This document shows, one piece after another, positions 12,501 through 23,300 of a DNA stretch of 64,000 nt. The stretch lies in NCBI RefSeq assembly GCF_014839835.1, contig NC_071616.1:39195307-39259306 (forward strand), in the 5' to 3' direction. The notes below the pieces were generated by a model that was not told where the DNA came from, ran no database searches, and saw only the letters and a list, made by a program, of their open reading frames with translations. How positions within the stretch are numbered: the stretch's first letter is position 1; each line of letters starts with the position of its first letter. Origin of the DNA: Dryobates pubescens (lineage: Eukaryota > Chordata > Aves > Piciformes > Picidae). Both the position numbers and the translations under genes were made by a program.

Positions 12501-14202
12501 GAGAAGGGCAACAAGGCTGGGGAGAGGCCTTGAGCACAGCCCTGTGAGGAGAGGCTGAGGGAGCTGGGATTGTTTAGCCTGGAGAAGAGGAGACTCAGGG
12601 GTGACCTCATTGCTCTCTCCAACTACCTGAAAGGTGATTGTAGCCAGGAGGGGTTTGGTCTCTTCTCTCAAGCAACCAGCACCAGAACAAGAGGACACAG
12701 TCTCAAGCTGTGCCAGGGGAAGTTTAGGCTTGAGGTGAGGAGAAAGTTCTTCACTGAGAGAGTCGTTCGTCATTGGGATGCGCTGCCCAGGGAGGTGGTG
12801 GAATCACCATCCCTGGAGGTGTTCAAGAGGGCATTGGACGTGGCACTTGGTGCCATGGTCTAGTCATGAGGTCCGTGGTGCCAGGTTGGACTTGATGATC
12901 TTTGAGGTCTCTTCCAACCTTGGTGATGCTGTGAGACTGTGATTTTTTTTTTAATCCAGTTGTTTGATTGCACAAAGCTTCTTGCATTTTGTCATATTCT
13001 GGATGTTTGCTCCCAGAGTAGATTTCAGATGTCTGTCTGCTGGTTGGTCTTTACCCTTCTCTCTTTCCTTCGCTGTATTTCACACTTCTGGTTTGAGTGT
13101 ATTACTACCTTAGGCTTTTAAGTGGTTATATTCAAGTGTCTGCACGTCCAATTTGCAGAGCACTCAAACACTAATGGTCAGAATGAAATTTGGATTCTTA
13201 GGCACTACTTATTCCTAACTTTTCAATTTTTCTCCAGGCTATTCAGGAGCAAATGAAAATCCACGGACAAGAACCAGTGTCTTTTCAGGATGTCAAGGTT
13301 AGTGTTGTTGAATCGAGTACTGAGTGCAATACTTGAACAAGCAAGTCTCAGTCGGCTTCTGGTTTCTTGTAGTTTGTAGGCTGCTGTGTATGTGTTTACT
13401 TACTGTGTATTTACTTATTGCCTCTTGTCCCACTCATAGGTTTGAAAATGTCCTTGTGTTCAGCACTTGCTCTGTAAGGAATCTGGTGTGCAAGTGTTCT
13501 GTCAGCTTTCTTAGTAAGAGACAAAATAGTACATGCTGCTGTGCCTCACACTTGAAGATACTTGGTGTGTTTTTTTTATGGTACAGGATCATCCCTTGGT
13601 GGAGATGGAGGCAGGCTGCTGACTGAGAAAATACCCTCTTATAAAGCTGTTACTGCCTACTTTACATTTGACAGGGCTTGTACTTAAAAGTACAAGAGCT
13701 TCTATAAAACTTAGCTCATAGGAGCAATCTGAGTTTCACGTTGCCACTTCGAGGCCAAAGCCTCCCTGGAGGGGCAAATTCTTATTTGAGATGTGGGAGC
13801 TGAGCACACTGCTCCTATCTGTAGCCAGTTATTGTGCTTTGTATGTTAAATGGTTTGGGATTTAACAGTTTTTTTGTTGTTTTGTGTTGTGTGTAAATGG
13901 GTGGGGGTGGCACTAGTTACCCAAAGCTGCTGCTGTGTAGGGTACAAAGCAGCCATTATTCTTCTTGTCAATGTGTGTGGGGCTTTTCCTCAAGTTTGAC
14001 TCTTCTTTCATAGGATGAGATCTTTGATATGGTGAAGCCTAAGGATCCTTACAAAATCTCCCTTCAAGACTTAATCAATAGCAGTCAAGGAGACACTGTT
14101 ACCAGCATTCTCATAGATCTGAATGGGTTCTGGACGTATGAGAACAGAGAGGTCCTGGTGGCCAGCGATAACGACAGCAGCGCTGATGCTGAGGATACGT
14201 GA
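549..14202 (+). CDS. PPP2R3C: PPP2R3C, PP2A regulatory subunit B''-gamma (G5PR), 13 coding exons
   Basis: Coding exons: 549-597, 2093-2220, 3392-3496, 4098-4210, 5000-5097, 5519-5589, 6463-6595, 7918-7973, 8047-8122, 9306-9442, 10964-11101, 13238-13297, 14014-14202. All junctions are GT-AG and keep frame, giving 450 aa (human 453). The start MDWK and the C-terminal segment with [14 protein letters not shown] are diagnostic. A canonical EF-hand loop, [12 protein letters not shown], lies at residues 283-294. A second, degenerate one, [12 protein letters not shown], lies at 351-362 and lacks the final acidic ligand. Known role: the protein targets PP2A (and PP5) and binds GANP/MCM3AP. It is linked to B-cell survival and centrosome/cilium function, and human mutations cause gonadal dysgenesis. 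It is a few residues shorter than human where exon 1 joins exon 2. It is tail-to-tail with FAM177A1. The gene looks intact. Confidence 0.97.
893..1290 (+). mobile_element. CR1 LINE fragment (3' end)
   Basis: Diverged copy of the CR1 reverse transcriptase C-terminal region (GAGGAGCGGCTGAGGGA onward) through the 3' segment with AATGATCTTAAGGGTCTTTTCC. It lies in PPP2R3C intron 1 and has no open frame. Confidence 0.8.
1425..1600 (-). mobile_element. CR1 LINE fragment, old
   Basis: Antisense CR1 3' end: GGTTGAAAGGGACCTTAAAGG followed by the CATCTAGTTC block and a decayed upstream part. Strongly diverged; PPP2R3C intron 1. Confidence 0.7.
1865..2022 (+). mobile_element. CR1 LINE 3' end next to PPP2R3C exon 2
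   Basis: Contains CATCCCTGGAGGTTTTTAAG, CCCTGCCCATGGCAGGGAGG and GAGGTCCCTTCCAACCCTAA, the typical CR1 3' end. It stops about 70 nt before the exon 2 acceptor, so it may overlap branch-point sequence. Confidence 0.85.
2445..2612 (+). mobile_element. CR1 LINE 3' end
   Basis: CR1 terminal segment from GGGCTGCCCAGGGAGGTGGT to the tail CTTGGTGATACTGTGATAAC. Its tail type (GATACTGT) matches the copies at 12253 and 57773. PPP2R3C intron 2. Confidence 0.85.
6199..6365 (+). mobile_element. CR1 LINE 3' end with TATTC-type tail
   Basis: Runs from GAGGAGGTGGTGGGGTCACC to TTTATTCTATTCTATTA. A short GCATGGTTTAGTT duplication occurs inside it. PPP2R3C intron 6. Confidence 0.85.
6668..6842 (+). mobile_element. 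Two CR1 3' tails in tandem
   Basis: Two successive copies of the CR1 terminus, each with GATGATCTTGAAGGTCTCTT followed by a TATTC/TGTTC microsatellite tail, meet at about 6743. PPP2R3C intron 7. Confidence 0.8.
8619..9165 (-). mobile_element. CR1 LINE fragment, antisense in PPP2R3C intron 9
   Basis: On the minus strand it encodes the CR1 C-terminal motifs [20 protein letters not shown] and [20 protein letters not shown] and ends in the 3' terminus at 8619. Its antisense frame is open and runs on toward PPP2R3C exon 10. Confidence 0.9.
10043..10480 (-). mobile_element. CR1 LINE fragment, old internal part
   Basis: A decayed antisense CR1. Short minus-strand pieces resemble the segment upstream of the C-terminal domain ([23 protein letters not shown]). 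PPP2R3C intron 10. Confidence 0.7.
11348..11958 (-). mobile_element. CR1 LINE fragment with GAATA tails at both ends
   Basis: On the minus strand it encodes [20 protein letters not shown] through [20 protein letters not shown], with a GAATA-repeat tail at 11348. A second GAATA-rich stretch at 11918-11958 suggests insertion beside the tail of another CR1. PPP2R3C intron 11. Confidence 0.9.
12175..12252 (+). mobile_element. CR1 LINE 3' terminus
   Basis: Short terminal piece with GGTTGGACTTGATGATCC and the GATACTGTGATACTGT tail, directly followed by a longer CR1 of the same orientation. Confidence 0.75.
12253..12945 (+). mobile_element. CR1 LINE, long 3' fragment
   Basis: Covers the last ~200 codons of ORF2 (from [20 protein letters not shown] to [18 protein letters not shown]) and the 3' end with a GATGCTGTGA tail. 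The reading frame is interrupted near 12558. PPP2R3C intron 11; inverted relative to the CR1 at 11348. Confidence 0.92.
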
Positions 14203-14416
14203 CCTTGAACAGGAGCAGACTGTACCCACGGAGAGAGCTCAATGGGATGCACCAACTGTTGGAAGCTGAAAACATTCATTAGCTGAATCAATGCCTCTTC
14301 CCTGCCCCCTCTGCCCTCCCCTAGGATATAAAATGTGGTAGGTAGAGGAATTGTGGAACTTGCATCTGAAACCGAAAAAGCAAGTGGTGTTTAAGAGGCA
14401 AAAAATGACCTTTTTA

Positions 14417-14426
14417 AATAAATAAA
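14417..14426 (+). terminator. PPP2R3C: PPP2R3C polyadenylation signal
   Basis: Two overlapping AATAAA hexamers lie about 215 nt after the PPP2R3C stop codon, followed by T/GT-rich sequence. This gives a short 3'UTR of about 240 nt. Confidence 0.7.
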
Positions 14427-14837
14427 TATTTTATGATGCTTTGCTTGTGTACCAAGCCCCATTCTTGTTTGAATACCCTGTTCCAGAATGTGACTTCACC
14501 CTGGAAGTAAGGAGGTGGTTCTCGGTATCTTTCAGAACTGCTGTGTCCCCCACTCAGCCATCCCAAGCCTCCCCTGGCTTTCTGTATGGCTTCTTCCTCA
14601 TGACAGCACTGTCAAGCTTTGTCTTCTAAAGAAGTCTGGTAGGAGGTAAAGAGTTTAGGCCTTTATTTTCTCTGTGTCCAGCTCTTAAGTATCTAACAGC
14701 ATGTATAAAAATAACTATTGAACTGACTGAATGGTTAACTTGCTTCTAAAGAGATTCATTAACAAATTAAACTGTACCAGCTTTAAGTCTAGTTTAAACT
14801 ATTCCAAATAGCTGTATAAAGGCTTTCAGCGCTTAGC

Positions 14838-15190
14838 CTTCTGTGTAAGCCTCGAGAAGGCTCTGAGGAAACCTCATAATCTTCCACTACCTGACAGGGG
14901 CCTAAAAGAAGGATGGAGAGAGACTGTTTCCAAAGGCCTGTAGTGATAGGACAAGACGACAATGGTTTCCCACTACAGAAGAGTAGATTTAGATTGGGTG
15001 TTGGGAACAGGCTCTTTACTGTGAGGGTGGTGGAAGAGGTAGTTGAGGCCACATCCCTGCAGATACTCAAAGTGAGGCTTGACAGGGCTCTGGGCAACCT
15101 CATGTCATTGGGGATATCCTTGCTGACTGCAGAGGGGGTTGGACTAGATAGCCTCTGGAGGTCCCTTCCAACCCAGACCATTCTACGATA
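14838..15190 (+). mobile_element. CR1 LINE fragment between PPP2R3C and FAM177A1
   Basis: Diverged CR1 3' end with FTVRVVEEVVEATSLQIL-like coding remains and GGAGGTCCCTTCCAACCCAG. It lies between the two convergent genes. The following stretch, 15191-16500, has no repeat or exon that I recognise. Confidence 0.8.
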
Positions 15191-16561
15191 CCATTTTCAG
15201 TGCTTGAATATTCCACCAGGATGTGACTCGAGCGAAGTGCACAAGTACATGTTCCTGTGTGCAGGCATCATTCCAGAGACCAGCCATAGCCAACTTCCAG
15301 TTCAAAAATTATATTAAATATAAAATAACCAATTAATGCATTTACAGAAAAATTAAGCCATTATGAAAGCCATCACTTTCATACAGGTTGCAAAAAACTG
15401 GAGGAAGGGTTAAGTTAAGGCACAGTGAGTAATACAGTGTTTTATACAAAGAAGTTTAAACCCAAGGCAGTGAGAGCATTTTTTGATGCAACACATAACA
15501 GGGAGAAGGAGGGGGGGGGAAGGCCATGTAACTGACATCAATTTCTTGGCAGAAAAGCAAAGCATCCTTCAGCTGTAAAGGTTTTACTCTTGAGCTATAC
15601 GAGGCTTTCTGTCTTTGACAGCATAAGAACTCCCAACAAGCTGTTTCTCTGTGTATCCCCCAGGTGTTGAACCAAGCTCTCCCTTGCAGATGTTCAGAGT
15701 TTAAGGAAGGGTTTCACACAGCTGTCACCACCTTCTGTCTTGCACTTCAAAAGCAGGCAAAGAACAGAGTATTGAAACAGATGGAGTAGAGCTGCTGACT
15801 GAATCCTCAGGAGATTTTCTGGAGTGCTAGAATGCTAAAAGATGAGGAGAAAGGAAGGGATTTGTGCTCTACAGGACACTAGTTTAGGCAGAGGATTACC
15901 TGAAATACATAACTGGAAAGTAAAAGCCAAGTCACCTGGCTGCTGATGGTACATCGAACTCCTTGGTTTGTAGCAGAACCAAGGCAGGGGATGCAGGATA
16001 GCACAAAATGTCACTGAAGACTTTTTAAATTGGTTTTCTTTTTAGAAATCTCAGGGGCAGCAGCAGTATGCCACATGGCAACCCCTGCAGGTTCTCAGCT
16101 CCTTTATCTACAGTGATCTTCTGCAGGAAGTGACTGTGGCCCTGACATCTGATTGTCACAAAGTAAACCATTCTCCTTTCGCAAGCTGTAAGTAGAAACA
16201 GTCACTGCAGTACAATAGCCTTAATGTGGGCTGCTTTAAAGCTCTGGAGCTACCTGCATGTCACTTAAGACAGAAATTGCTGCTGCTGTTGTATTGCCAC
16301 AAAGTGTTTTGTGTATTTAAGGAAAAGGAAGGATCCTAACTTTGGTATTGGGATTTCTTATTTATCTATTCTGTGCTGGGGAGAGAGAAACATCTGCCAT
16401 GGCACATCCCTTACTAGTCCTTTAACATTAAGCTAATCTCAACAGACTATTTATCAAGTACATTGCCCCAGGTAATCTATGCCCCAGAAGGTTTTCATCA
16501 CTCTGGATGGGTACCATACACAGTGTCCAGTGCATTCAGTATCATTCAGCAAGACTTGAGT

Positions 16562-16567
16562 TTTATT
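16562..16567 (-). terminator. FAM177A1: Candidate FAM177A1 polyadenylation signal
   Basis: This is the first minus-strand AATAAA seen after the FAM177A1 stop, about 780 nt downstream. It would leave roughly 2 kb to the PPP2R3C polyadenylation site. A more distal signal could also be used. Confidence 0.35.
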
Positions 16568-17343
16568 TCCCGTGTAAAGTATTAAAGCAAATGGCTCTCA
16601 ATTCTTGGACTTGGAAGCGAGAACATCTTACACTGATGCTAGTTCTGTGCTTTGCCACGGCACTGAGTGAAGCAGCTGAGCACCATCAGCCTCCAGGAGC
16701 ACTGGTGGTACTTGTTAGTAAGTTCTTAAGGGTGTTTACAGCCTCCTTTGTTCTCATTTTTTTTATAACTAAGAGTCAGTGGAGCCTTAAATCTAACTAC
16801 CATTAAACCTAACTTTGTCTCTTGGGTTAACCAACAACAGAAAAACAAAACCCATGCAGACAGCAGTGACAATAAATAGGGGAAACCAGATGCTATTACA
16901 ATGACTTGTGAGTTACAGGCTAACAATCCCTATTAATCTATTCATAGAGAGCCAAGTTGCAAACAATGTGCAAACCAGGAAGAGATGTTTAGGAGTAGGA
17001 AACGGCACTGCATCTGCGATCCACAGGTGTTAAAGAGACACAGCAATTCAAATGAAAGATGTTTTCACTTGCTTTGCACAGAAATTAGCTCACACATTCA
17101 GCTTTAGACCAAGTGTTTGTAGTGCAATTTTCCTTTTCACTGAAGTGCCAACTTGGCAGAATGCCTCAGCCTTCATCAGGCAGACAAACTGACTGAACAG
17201 ACATGGCCCAGCTCTCTCCTGATCAATAAGAACACCAGAAACTGTATTTCACTGAACAAGTATAATCCTATTTTTCCTGCTCCTGACAGCCAGATTGGGA
17301 CACCTGACACTTCATAGTTTCTACATGAAATGGAGCTTTATAC

Positions 17344-20300
17344 TTAAGGAGGGACAGGAACCACATCTTGTTTATTTTCCCCACTGGACTGCAAATCTCC
17401 CTCGTTTTCAAAGTTTACATTCACAAATGAAGTGCAGGCTGTTGCTTCAGGCTGGTCTGTCTGGACAGGAGCTTCAGCTTGGGGTTTGTTCTGCTGTTCT
17501 TGATGCTGTCTTTCTGCTTCTTCTGACATCTTGTTTTCCTGTTCCTCCTCCTCCTCCTAAAAATAGGATAACCAGATCTGAAAGCCACTATTTACCACTT
17601 GCCTTTGAGTCTTTCCAAAAGAGCATGCAAGCTCCTATTACAAGGCAAAGACATTTGTTCCACTGGAAGACATTCAGTAGTTGATCATAAGGTGAGGTAT
17701 ATTCCAGAGTTCCCATTATGGAAAAAAATACATCACCCAAAGTGAAGGACTAAACTGTGTTAAATAAACACAGGGAAAAAATGTCACCCAGAGTCATGGG
17801 ATAGTTTGAGTTGGAAGGGACCTTAAAGATCACCTGGTTCCCATGGGCAGGGACACCTCCCACTAGAGCAGGTTGCTCAAGGCCTCGTGTGTAGCTAAGC
17901 AGGGCTTAGTCAATAGTAATAGGGATAGGTCTACTTCTTCTAATGCTTCTTTCAGCTCAGTAATGAAGAGCCATCAAAAATAAGCAGTAATGCTTGAAAT
18001 ATGTTTCCCATCTCTTCCAAATTAAGATTATTAAGGTGTTGGTGTGGGGTTGTTTTCTTGCAGAAAGCACTGGCTACCTAGCAGTCATTTCCAGTTATGG
18101 TTTGGAACAAATGATAACCATCTTGTTCAATTTACCCTTGACACTTGGTTGAACAGGAGTTGGAAACTACATTCCAAGCAGCCACCTCTTTACAGGGTCC
18201 AGTGACTGCTGCATCCAACATTCTCAGGCTGTTGACTTGAAAATGCTTTGTACAAGAGAAGCAAGTAAAGCAGAGGTCAGGACCCAGCCAGTTCTAAGAC
18301 AGCTGCTGGATAAGCAGACATTAATCATGTATTAAATGAAATCAAGACAAGTTGAAACTGAGGTTCTAAAACCTCACTCTATGCTGCAATACAAATTTCA
18401 TTTTATGAAGTACTAGGGAAGGCAAGTTGGGAGGATAGAATCCTCTCTCACACACATACCTCTCTCTTCATTCTGTAGTACTCATCAATGGCATATTGGT
18501 ATTTTGGTGTGCTTATGCCCAGAACAGATGCAATCTTCTCCCCAAGGAAGTCACACACTGAAAAGTAAAGGGAGGTTTACACACAATTAGCATCTAGAAG
18601 TGCAGTTTTATTTGAAAAGGTGTCATCACTGGGCTGGCTTAGCATCAGGTTTTCATCCCTCAACTGCATTCCAATTAACTTTCATCTTTGCAGATGAGGG
18701 GTCAGACAATGTAGAAATGGTGCAGCTCAATACAGTGTTCCCAGTGTTGGCTGGAACTGAGAGCACAGCTCTTGGCCACTTTCTCTGCTTCCTACTTGCC
18801 TGTCCCTAGAATGACATTAATTTCATAATCTCACAGCCAAGCCTAGAGTGTCCATCACTTTTTTCCCCCCATGAATCTTGATTTGTCACATACCTAGGCC
18901 TGGAATATTTCCTGCATGCAAACTTCCCCCTGGGAAGTGCTGGTAAGCAAATGAAATTTACTTCTGGTGTGCTGTACGAGCTGCTCCTATAGAACGTGCT
19001 TTTGCCTGACTTCAGTCTGTAGCATAATAGCAAGGCATGCAGATAGTGAGCATCTCTGACCTGGTGTTCCCTAGCAGAAAGTACCACTGCTGGCTTAGTT
19101 CTGGGGGCTTTCTGGTCTGGGGCTTGGAGCAGGAAGGGAGCCTGCCTAGGCTTTGTCCATGGGTCATACCATGAGTAGCCATTGTGGTTGGACAAAATGT
19201 GTCCCTGTTCACTGGAGGTGGTTGGACAAGAGGACCTTTGAGGGTCCCTTCCAACCCACCCAATGCAATCTGTGAATCATCTTTCCTGAATGGTTTTCTG
19301 TAGTCTTACTTCACTCAAAAAGACAAAAATCAGTATGTGCTAGGCTCATCCATGTGGATGTAATCGTTAGTTCAATATCCTAATGATTGATCTTTAAGAT
19401 AAAGAATGAACAAAAAAGGAGAAGAATGTAGAAAAATCCATGAACACCTAGATGGGGGCAGTGATTGTTTAAATTCTGCTGGTTTCAGCTGTGGATCTGG
19501 CTTGGGGCTGCTAGGGGATCTGTTAAAGATTAAGCCCTTAGCTGAACTTTAACTGAAAATTAAGGCAAGAGACTATGTCTCCACGGATTAAAATACAAGC
19601 TCATTCCTACTGCTGAAGCTCACAAATATGATTTAGAGCCTGTCAAAGTGGCTTTCAAGATTCCATTACTGCCTCACCCCAAGAATTAAATACCTGATAA
19701 GGTTGATGTGGCAACTCGCAGCATGTGAAACCACAAGTAGGGTCCCCACGTGAGCGTTGTCTGCAAGAACAAGAGTAGTATTGAGACATACAACAGCTCT
19801 ATGTTCAGGGTATCACCATAAGATACAAGTTCAAGGTATCACCATAAGATAGAACCATGGTTTACAAAGGAGAAATTTTGTTCCACTGTTTTTTGATCCC
19901 CACTCCCAGACCTGGGAGATAACAAGCATCCAACTCAATACCAAAGTTATTCCTATAGCTGGAAAGACCTTTCCAGAGGAGGGCAATGAAGCTGTGAAGG
20001 GCCTGGGGAATAAATCTTATGAAGAGCAACTGAATGAGCTGGGGCTGTTTTGTTTGGAGAAGAGGAGGCTGAGGGGAGACCTCACTGCTGTCTGCAACTA
20101 CCTGAGAGGACATTGTGGAGAGGCTGGTGCTGGTCTTACAGGTGATTTGTGCCAGAACAAGAGGGAATGGCCTCAAGCTGCAACTGGGTAGGTTTACACT
20201 GGACATTAGGAAACATTTTTTCACAGCAAGAGTGGTCAGGCATTGGAATGTGCTGCCCAGGAAGGTGGTTGAGTCACCAGCCCTGGATGTGCTCAGAGGT

Positions 20301-23300
20301 GGTTTGGATGTGGTGCTTGGGGATGTGGTTTAGGGGTGAACCTTGTAGAGCAGGGTTCTGGGTTGGACTTAGTGATCCTGAGGGTCTTTTCCAACCTGAA
20401 TGTTTCTGTGATTCTGTGCTAATGCTCTGAATTGGCCAGAAGAGAAGTGAGTTAGCCAAGCAGGCCCTTATTACAACAGTAAGAGGACTGGAAGAGACTG
20501 TGTAAAGCCTAATAAAACCTTCAAACTGATCCTTGAGCTGCTTCCAAGTATTTACAACCAGACACGAATTATCATCTGCAATTGCACCAGAAGAACAAAA
20601 CCAGGAATGCATGAGGGAGGGAGAGAGTTACTGCAGCTCTGATGTAGTGATGGACAGGGCTGACAAATAAAGGGCCTGGGGTAATGAGAACAAGAGGAAC
20701 AGAAAATTAACAAAACATCACAGTATCACTAAGTTTGGAAGAGACCCCAAGGATCATCAAGTCCAACCTGTCCGAACAGACCTCACAACTAGACCATGGC
20801 ACCAAGTGCCACGTCCAATCTCCCCTTGAACACCTCCAGGGATGGTGACTCCACCACCTCCCTGGGCAGCCCATTCCAATGACGAACGACTCGCTCAGTG
20901 AAGAACTTTCTCCTCACCTCGAGCCTAAACCTCCCCTGGCACAGCTTGAGACTGTGTCCCCTTGTTCTGGTGCTGGTTGCCTGGGAGAAGAGACCAACCC
21001 CTTCCTGTCTACAACCACCTTTCTGGTAGTTGTAGAGGGCAATGAGGTCACCCCTGATCCTCCTCTTCTCCAGGCTAAACAATCCCAGCTCCCTCAGCCT
21101 CTCCTCATAGGGCTTGTACTCAAGGCCTCTCCCCAGCCTTGTTGCCCTTCTCTGGACACGTTCAAGTGTCTCGTGACATGGCTCAAGGAGGATCACCTCA
21201 AGCATTTGCATGCAAGCAAGGCAGGCTCTGAAGTGCCTGCACACTAAGACATGGAGTGCGGGGAGTGAACACAAGGAACTGAGGACCTGTGTGCAGCTGC
21301 AGGGGTAGGAACTTGCTGGGAATCCCAGAGATGCAGTGGATGGCTCTCATGACTGGAAGGCTGCATTGGAGGGACAGAGACTCTGCAGGAAGCACAGGTC
21401 AGGAAGAGGAGTTGCCCTTTGCATGAGCGTATTCACCACTGTAGAGGAAGCACTACAGCCCCCAGATAAATTGAGATACCCATGTGTAAGAGATTAAAGA
21501 AAATAGAGGTTAATGGGCATCGAGTCCACCATCAGTAAATTTGCTGATGACACCAAGCTGGGCGCAGGAGTTGATCTGCTGGAGGGTGGAGAGGCTCTGC
21601 AGAGGGACCTCGACAGGCTGGACAGATGGGCAGAGTCCAACGGCATGAGATTTAACACATCCAAGTGCCGGGTTCTGCACATTGGCCACAGCAACCCCAT
21701 GCAGAGCTACAGGCTGGGGTCAGAGTGGCTGGAGAGCAGTCAGGCTGAGAGAGACCTGGGGGTGCTGGTTGATGGTAGACTGAACATGAGCCTGCAGTGC
21801 GCCCAGGCAGCCAGGAGGGCCAGTGGCATCCTGGCCTGCATCAGGAACAGTGTGGCCAGCAGGAGCAGGGAGGTCATTCTGCCCCTGTACACTGCACTGG
21901 TTAGGCCGCACCTCGAGTACTGTGTCCAGTTCTGGGCCCCTCAGTTTAGGAAGGAGGTTGACTTGCTGGAGCGTGTCCAGAGAAGAGCAACAAGGTTGGT
22001 GAGGGGCTTGGAGCACAAGCCCTATGAGGAGAGATTGAGGGAGCTGGGGTTGCTTAGTATGGAGAAGAGGAGACTCAGGGGTGACCTTATTGCTCTCTAC
22101 AACTACCTGAAGGGAGGTCGTAGACAGGCAGAGGTTGGTCTCTTCTCCCAGGCAACCAGTACCAGAACAAGAGGACACAGTCTCAGGCTGCGTCAGGGGA
22201 GGTTTAGGCTGGAGGTTAGGAGGAAGCTTTACACAGAGAGAGTGATTGCCCATTGGAATGGGCTGCCTGAGGAGGTGGTGGGGTCGCCGACGCTGGGGGT
22301 GTTCAGGGCGAGGCTTGACAGGATGCTTGGTTGTATGGTTTAGTTGATTACGTGGTGTCGGATGATAGGTTGGACACGATGATCTCGAAGGTCTCTTCCA
22401 ACCTGGTTAATTCTATTCTATTCTACATTGGCTGTGCCCTTCACTAAGGTTTTTAAAAACAGGTAAAGCAAACAAGAAGCTGTGTCATAAAAAAAAAAGA
22501 GAATGGGGGAAAAAAAACCCAAACAGATTTCAGCCTAATGGGGAAAAAGCTGCAGGCTTTCACTCTTGTGAAGAGGCAACCACAAATGTCAGTGGAATAA
22601 AAGAGGTTTGTAGTTAACAGTGTGTTGTATTCAGGCAAGCTCTTTGTGATGTATTCCCCCTACCCCCCCACCCCAGTAAAGATCTCTGTAGAGATACTTG
22701 GGGAAAGCAGCAATTAAAAGAGTCAGTTTCTAGGAAATGAAACCCATTAGGTCCAGTCAGTTGCATATGTATTTATAACTCACTGCTAAAGACTGTGTGA
22801 TAAGAATCAGTTCCTGGGATCTCACTAAACAGATCTGTGTGCAGGACAATCAATATTACTATAAATAATACAGCTACAGAGACTAGCTGGTCTAGCCTCA
22901 ATAGGCACATATACAAGCTACTAGACTCCAGTGCTTTCCAAGCACAGCCTCTACAAATGAGTGCAGCAAAGAAATCATCTGTCAAGCCAGAAACTCAAGT
23001 TGGGGAGGCTGAAAGAAGCCAGATGCTGTATTGTTTTGGCAGTGGGTATGGAAAATGTCCTGCCAAGGTAAAAGTGTAAGCAAAACCAGCTGCTATCCTG
23101 CTCGAACAAAAGCACCTCCAGCTTGCTGATTACCGCTCAGTTGGCAGACAGGCTAACGACAATCATTTCAGTTTGTTCAGTTGAAGAAGTCAAGGAAAGT
23201 GCTGGAAAAGCTTGCTGCCACAGGTGCAAATAATGGCACTGAGGAGCCTCTGTACAATCCTTCATAACAAGGTGACAGAGTGAAAAAGCTTTCACACAGA

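Noticed and set aside
21720-22253. 177-codon minus-strand frame
   Set aside because: Antisense shadow of the CR1 ORF2 frame. The same pattern recurs opposite the other CR1 copies (for example 12462-12773, 20879-21247 and 57759-58148).
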